Part shown: piece after piece, positions 60,182-64,000 of the stretch
Layout: each line of letters begins with the position of its first letter
How positions within the stretch are numbered: position 1 is the stretch's first letter
Assembly (NCBI GenBank): GCA_944548615.1
Contig: OX155973.1
Coordinates: 21,089,728-21,153,727, forward strand
DNA from: Micropterix aruncella
Taxonomy: Eukaryota > Arthropoda > Insecta > Lepidoptera > Micropterigidae
Reading direction: 5' to 3'
DNA length: 64,000 nt
Program-made: the position numbers and the translations under genes
The notes under the pieces: generated by a model
Databases searched by the model: none
What the model was told of the DNA's origin: nothing
The model's input: only the letters and a program-made list of their open reading frames with translations

Positions 60182-60738
60182 TCATTCCCCCCTTTGGGAG
60201 GACGACAGGTCGTCGTGTGCCACTGCCCGGGAGGTCGAACCGTTCTTCCGTATCTGGTCTTGTATTGCTGTGGTCCTTGTTGGTTGTTGTTCGCGGACGC
60301 TGCCCACCTGGGCTCCTCCTTGTCTGTCTCCTGCTCGTTCTCGTTACTGCTTGCCACGCCGTAGCAGGGTTTTAAACGATCAATCGAGATGGTAACTTTG
60401 GCTCTGTCCTGTTCAATGTCGAATGTCTTATCTCGCCGCCTCAAAACCTTATATGGCCCTCTATACGGGTTTTGCAGTGGTCTCTTCACCGTGTCGTCTC
60501 TCACAAATACGTGCGTCGCCTCCTTTAGATCCCGATGTACGAAAATGTTATTGTGGTGTTCTCGTTCTCTTCGCGGTCTGTGCGCCTCGAATGTCTCTCT
60601 CATTTGCTGCACAGTTTCTGGTATCGTTTTTGTAGTTTGTTTTTCAAAAAAATCTCCTGGGAGCCTGAGTGTTGTCCCGTACAGTAATTCAGCCGGGCTG
60701 ATCCCGTAGTCTTCTTTAATAGCTGCTCGTAATCCCAT
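60154..60738 (-). pseudogene. gypsy integrase C-terminal part
   Basis: The minus frame reads LRAAIKEDYGISPAELLYGT (end of the integrase core), TFEAHRPRREREHHNN, then NPYRGPYKVLRRRDKTFDIE (GPY/F-type module). An Asp/Glu- and Gln-rich tail follows and ends inside the LTR. The catalytic DDE core and RNase H are missing. Confidence 0.85.
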
Positions 60739-60744
60739 TAATAC

Positions 60745-62300
60745 GGTGTTTTTGGGGAATCAGAGACACAACAGCTACAAAAATTACTCCATGAGACTGA
60801 GCTGGGAAGTGACAAGCCGTCGCAGTTAATGAGACGAATGAAAGGGCTCAACAGAGGGAAGATACCCGATGAGACCATTAAAGCGATGTGGCTCGGTCAT
60901 CTACCTACGACGATCAGGACGTTTTTGTCGATAAATACTGAGAGCAACCTGGACGTCCTAGCGGACTTAGCTGATCGAATGATGGAATCAACGGCGAGGG
61001 AGACGCAAGAAGTGAACCGAGTCGACACGCGGGCGGAAGCACATGACCACATGACCACAATAAAAAAACAGCTCAAGGATCTGGCGGAGCAAATAGCAAA
61101 GTTGCAGCGGAACAACGCGGGAAACAGCTCGGCAGGGCAAAATGAACAAACCATCTGCTACTTCCACAGACGCTTCGGGGACGCCGCAAGGAGGTGTCAA
61201 CAGCCGTGCAACTATAAGAAGCAGAGGAATCAGGCGGAAAACTACTAGAGGCGCCGGGGGTAGATCAACTCGGCGCCGACGACACCAACCGCTTATACGT
61301 TCGAGACCGCAGCACCAACGCACTCTTCTTGGTTGATACTGGCGCAAATGTCAGCGTCCTTCCAAGAAGGAAATCCGACAACGGCAGAAGAGCGGACCTC
61401 AGGCTTCGAGCGGCTAACGGTACTACCATCGCCACATACGGAAGAAAGGAGATGACACTAAACATCGGCCTAGAAAACCCATTGGCGGCCATCTTCATAA
61501 TTGCGGATGTACAGCAGCCCATCATAGGAGCAGATTTTTTGGCGAAGCACCGACTATTAGTTGACCTATTTCAAAAAAAATTAATCTCGCCAAACTCACG
61601 CACGACAGAAGCACGGGCACTATCCATCCAGGCCATCAAACAATCGCCGAATTACCTAAGAATATTCGACGAGTTTCAGAATATTACATCAGCAACATCT
61701 CAACCGAGACAACCGAAACACCAGGTGGAACACCACATTGAAACGGAAGGTCCACCGGTGTTCGCCAGACCGCGGCCACTTAATCCAGAAAGGTACGCAG
61801 CGGCAAAGAAGATATTCGACGAAATGATCGCAGCCGGAGTCTGCCGACCGTCGAAGAGCCAATGGGCGAGCCCGCTGCATTTGGTCCCCAAAGCAAATGG
61901 AGAATTCCGACCATGTGGAGACTATAGGAGGCTCAACAGTATCACCGTACCAGATCGATATACTATCCCGAGACTACAGGATTTCACGCACTCGCTGGAA
62001 AATAGCACCATTTTCACATCGTTAGATTTGGTAAAGGCATACACACAAATACCGGTAAGAAAAGAAGATATGGAAAAGACAGCCATCACCACTCCCTTCG
62101 GCCTTTTTGAGATGTGCAGAATGAGCTTCGGACTACGAAACGGAGCACAGACGATGCAGCGTTTTATGGACGAAGTACTGAGGGGCTTACCGTTCATATT
62201 CGTGTATATCGACGACATTTTAATAGCCTCAGAAAACGAGGAAGCTCACGCAAGACACTTAAGAGAAACGCTCGGGAGATTAGACGCGCATGGAATCACG
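60745..62300 (+). pseudogene. gypsy gag-protease-reverse transcriptase block, inverted
   Basis: On the plus strand: gag end (QLMRRMKGLNRGKIPDETIK, then CYFHRRFGDAARRCQQPC as zinc-binding stretch, stop at 61246). Protease follows in another frame with LVDTGANVSVLPRR and the IIGADFLAKH motif. The reverse transcriptase has CGDYRRLN, FTSLDLVKAYTQIPV and IFVYIDDILIAS (YIDD). It ends abruptly at DAHGIT, where the primer-site region of the right LTR begins. The frames themselves are intact. The orientation is opposite to both LTRs and the integrase. Confidence 0.9.
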
Positions 62301-62313
62301 TCGGGGTCACCAA

Positions 62314-62612
62314 TTTCGCGACTCTTTCGTGTGTCGAAGAACGTGATAGTAAAAAACCGCGATAAACTGTTGTGTAAAATATATTTTTTCTCTTTACAAA
62401 AAGGTACAATAATACGTGATAACGCGAGCGTAATTTCTTTCAGTTCAATCGTCTCTTGTCAAGGTACAGAATGACAGTTCGAAAATTTGTTTTTAAAATT
62501 TGAATGTATCCACTTTTTAATAGAACGAAATAATATTGCTGGGCTCGTTCTCAGCCAGCCATTAAATCAAAATAAAAATAAACTTTATAGTTGGGGTTGT
62601 AGCGTCGCTACA
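62314..62612 (-). repeat. gypsy LTR (5' LTR by minus-strand orientation)
   Basis: 299 bp, identical by eye to 59883-60181. The primer-binding-site-like sequence lies immediately to its left on the plus strand. Confidence 0.9.
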
Positions 62613-62616
62613 TGCT

Positions 62617-63475
62617 ATTTTGAGGTTTTATTTTCCCTTTTAAATGAAGCTAATATTCACAATGAATTTACACTTATCTTTAGGATAAAGTTCTAGCAGC
62701 GTTTTTAGCTGTTATTTTGACTCGTAATAATTCGGATCTTCTAATATTTTTAGGGTATTCTACTGTAAGAATAACTGAGAACTTCACCGATGCACACAAC
62801 TCGTTGGACATATGTTACACAAATACCTACACAAGAAAAATAAAATTCAAAATAATAATCTTACACAATTTGTCCAACGGTTGTAGCACATTGGTCTCCA
62901 CTTGAAGGCTGGTCACTTGCTCTCCTTCCGGAGCTCCATGAATTCGTCTTTTCTAAGCGCTATCCGCCCTTTTTATTCGGATTTTAAACTGTGCCGGAGA
63001 GTGGGGTCGGATTAAAACCCCCTCCCCTTTGGCCGACGCCTGGGCGAGAGTAGGCCAGTTTCAACTACCCAAACAATAATATTAACTTTTAATATCTTAA
63101 TATTAACCGTTTATAGCTTCATGCGATATTTCTGTAACAAACTACTAATCCCCCTAAAATCCCCCTAAATAAGGCACTAAATTCATTTAGTTCATTTGAA
63201 TCCGTCTAGCACTACTGTACCCTACCGCTTAGTATCGAGTAAAAATCATAGATAGCGTAACTAAGCGAATTATGTGAGTTTAAATGTTGCGCGTTGATGA
63301 AAGTGATAAATTAGAACTAAGGCAGGTGTTGAATGACTGATAAAAAAATATAAAAAGTGTATACAATTGTGTGGTTTTCGTGGAAACCTGTAGGTAAGAA
63401 TATAATTTTATCCATTCAAAATTTTGAAGCAAAAGATGGCAAGTTAGGATGTTCTAACATTTACTGGAACTGACT
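62617..63475. other. no recognisable gene
   Basis: AT-rich, with a GC-richer block at 62920-63060. No motif was recognised. Confidence 0.4.
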
Positions 63476-63730
63476 ATGGAAAATTCTTGGTTATTATACC
63501 GAAGAGTAAGGAAGGCAAAATATCTCAACGGCAAACAAATGTCTTCAGCAGAATTTAGACTTGAGATAGGCGAGACCTTATGCGAGCTTGGCCTAAAGCC
63601 TAATATCAAGAGTCGAAGGTCTTTAGAAGACGAAATTCAAGCCAAAAAACATAAGGGCCCTGAGCAACATGTTTCTCCATTGGCAGTAAGGCAGGACCAG
63701 GTCGGTCATTGGCCGATTTGGGTTAAAAAA
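63476..63730 (+). pseudogene. piggyBac transposase C-terminal fragment
   Basis: ENSWLLYRRVRKAK and FRLEIGETLCELG, then RQDQVGHWPIWVKKKDTC, match the end of piggyBac-family transposases ('NsWlLYrr' then 'xxxGHWPxxxxkkxRCkxC'). The zinc-binding tail is cut off where a family G repeat begins at about 63736. It is a different copy from the 23.7-kb element. Confidence 0.75.
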
Positions 63731-63735
63731 AAGGA

Positions 63736-64000
63736 TACGTGCACGTATCGGGGGAGTCTGGAAGCTGTACTGTTTCATATAGAGCGGGGGTGGTTGCGGA
63801 CCTTACGGCGACTGCTCTTGAAATGACATCGGCCATCCGATCCTGGGTGAAAGCCGAGCAAAGGACGCTGTGATCCTCGATAGATTCGGTATACACCGTT
63901 TCACCGCTTCGTAAGGGAGAGGACCGTGCAAGCGACCTCGAACTCGGAACCAATCGAGAGACCGGAGAAATCTGGTCACAATTGGAAGTTAGGGCGCGAC
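63736..64000 (-). repeat. GC-rich dispersed repeat (family G), reverse, truncated by window edge
   Basis: The reverse complement matches the 38.07-38.31 kb copy block by block: GACCAGATTTCTCCGGTCTC, TCGGTTCCGAG-type sequence, CTCTCCCTTACGAAGCGGTG and TCATTTCAAGAGCAGTCGCC. Confidence 0.75.

Larger units (their letters stand above)
59883..62612 (-). mobile_element. gypsy-type LTR retrotransposon with inverted interior
   Basis: Two 299-bp LTRs in direct orientation are flanked by the 4-bp duplication TGCT (59879-59882 and 62613-62616). Read on the minus strand each LTR starts TGTAGCGACGCTACA. Next to the right LTR the minus strand shows TTGGTGACCCCGACGTG (62297-62313), in primer-binding-site position. 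By eye the LTRs are identical. The interior is about 2.1 kb, too short for a full element, and its gag-protease-RT block is flipped. Confidence 0.9.

Noticed and set aside
60154..62474. Functional retrotransposon
   Set aside because: The interior is inverted and lacks RNase H and the integrase core, despite intact LTRs.

Overview
This is a repeat-dense stretch of an arthropod nuclear genome, most likely an insect. It is AT-rich and has GT-AG introns. Its transposons are of insect type: Penelope-like elements, Jockey/CR1-like and R2-type LINEs, piggyBac, mariner/Tc1, hAT, Helitron and gypsy elements, plus several TTAA-flanked MITE families. No bacterial gene organisation was seen.

Two host genes can be rebuilt exon by exon. 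On the minus strand, 19127 to 7144, three exons encode most of mitochondrial ribosomal protein L51 (mRpL51). Its 5' exon was not found. On the plus strand, 34784 to 54914, five exons join into a 441-residue protein with eight C2H2 zinc fingers. Four splice junctions fall inside fingers and restore C2H2 spacing. Two weaker host candidates are an internal exon at 4770-4887 (+) and an Inr/DPE promoter with a short first exon at 58536-58693 (+). The introns and spacers of both genes are almost wholly transposon sequence.

Layout: 1-6.9 kb holds LINE remnants, a Penelope palindrome carrying a hAT-like insert, and TTAA MITEs. 7.1-19.1 kb is mRpL51, with an R2-type LINE, Jockey fragments, tandem repeats, a Penelope copy and a mariner/MITE/MITE nest in its introns. 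19.3-23.4 kb is a Harbinger-like frame around a LINE. 23.7-25.9 kb is a piggyBac-like element. 26.1-27.8 kb is a pogo-like frame. 28.7-34.6 kb holds a Penelope fragment, mariner relics, a DD41D-type Tc1/mariner element and a hAT containing a MITE and a Helitron. 34.8-54.9 kb is the zinc-finger gene. 55-64 kb holds a 5S-like segment, LINE remnants, a young gypsy element with an inverted interior and a piggyBac remnant.

Many insertions can be dated relative to one another because target-site duplications are visible. The most unusual signal is structural: nearly every Penelope-derived copy here carries its 3' tail as an inverted repeat at both ends, and some are reduced to pure palindromes of about 150-200 bp.
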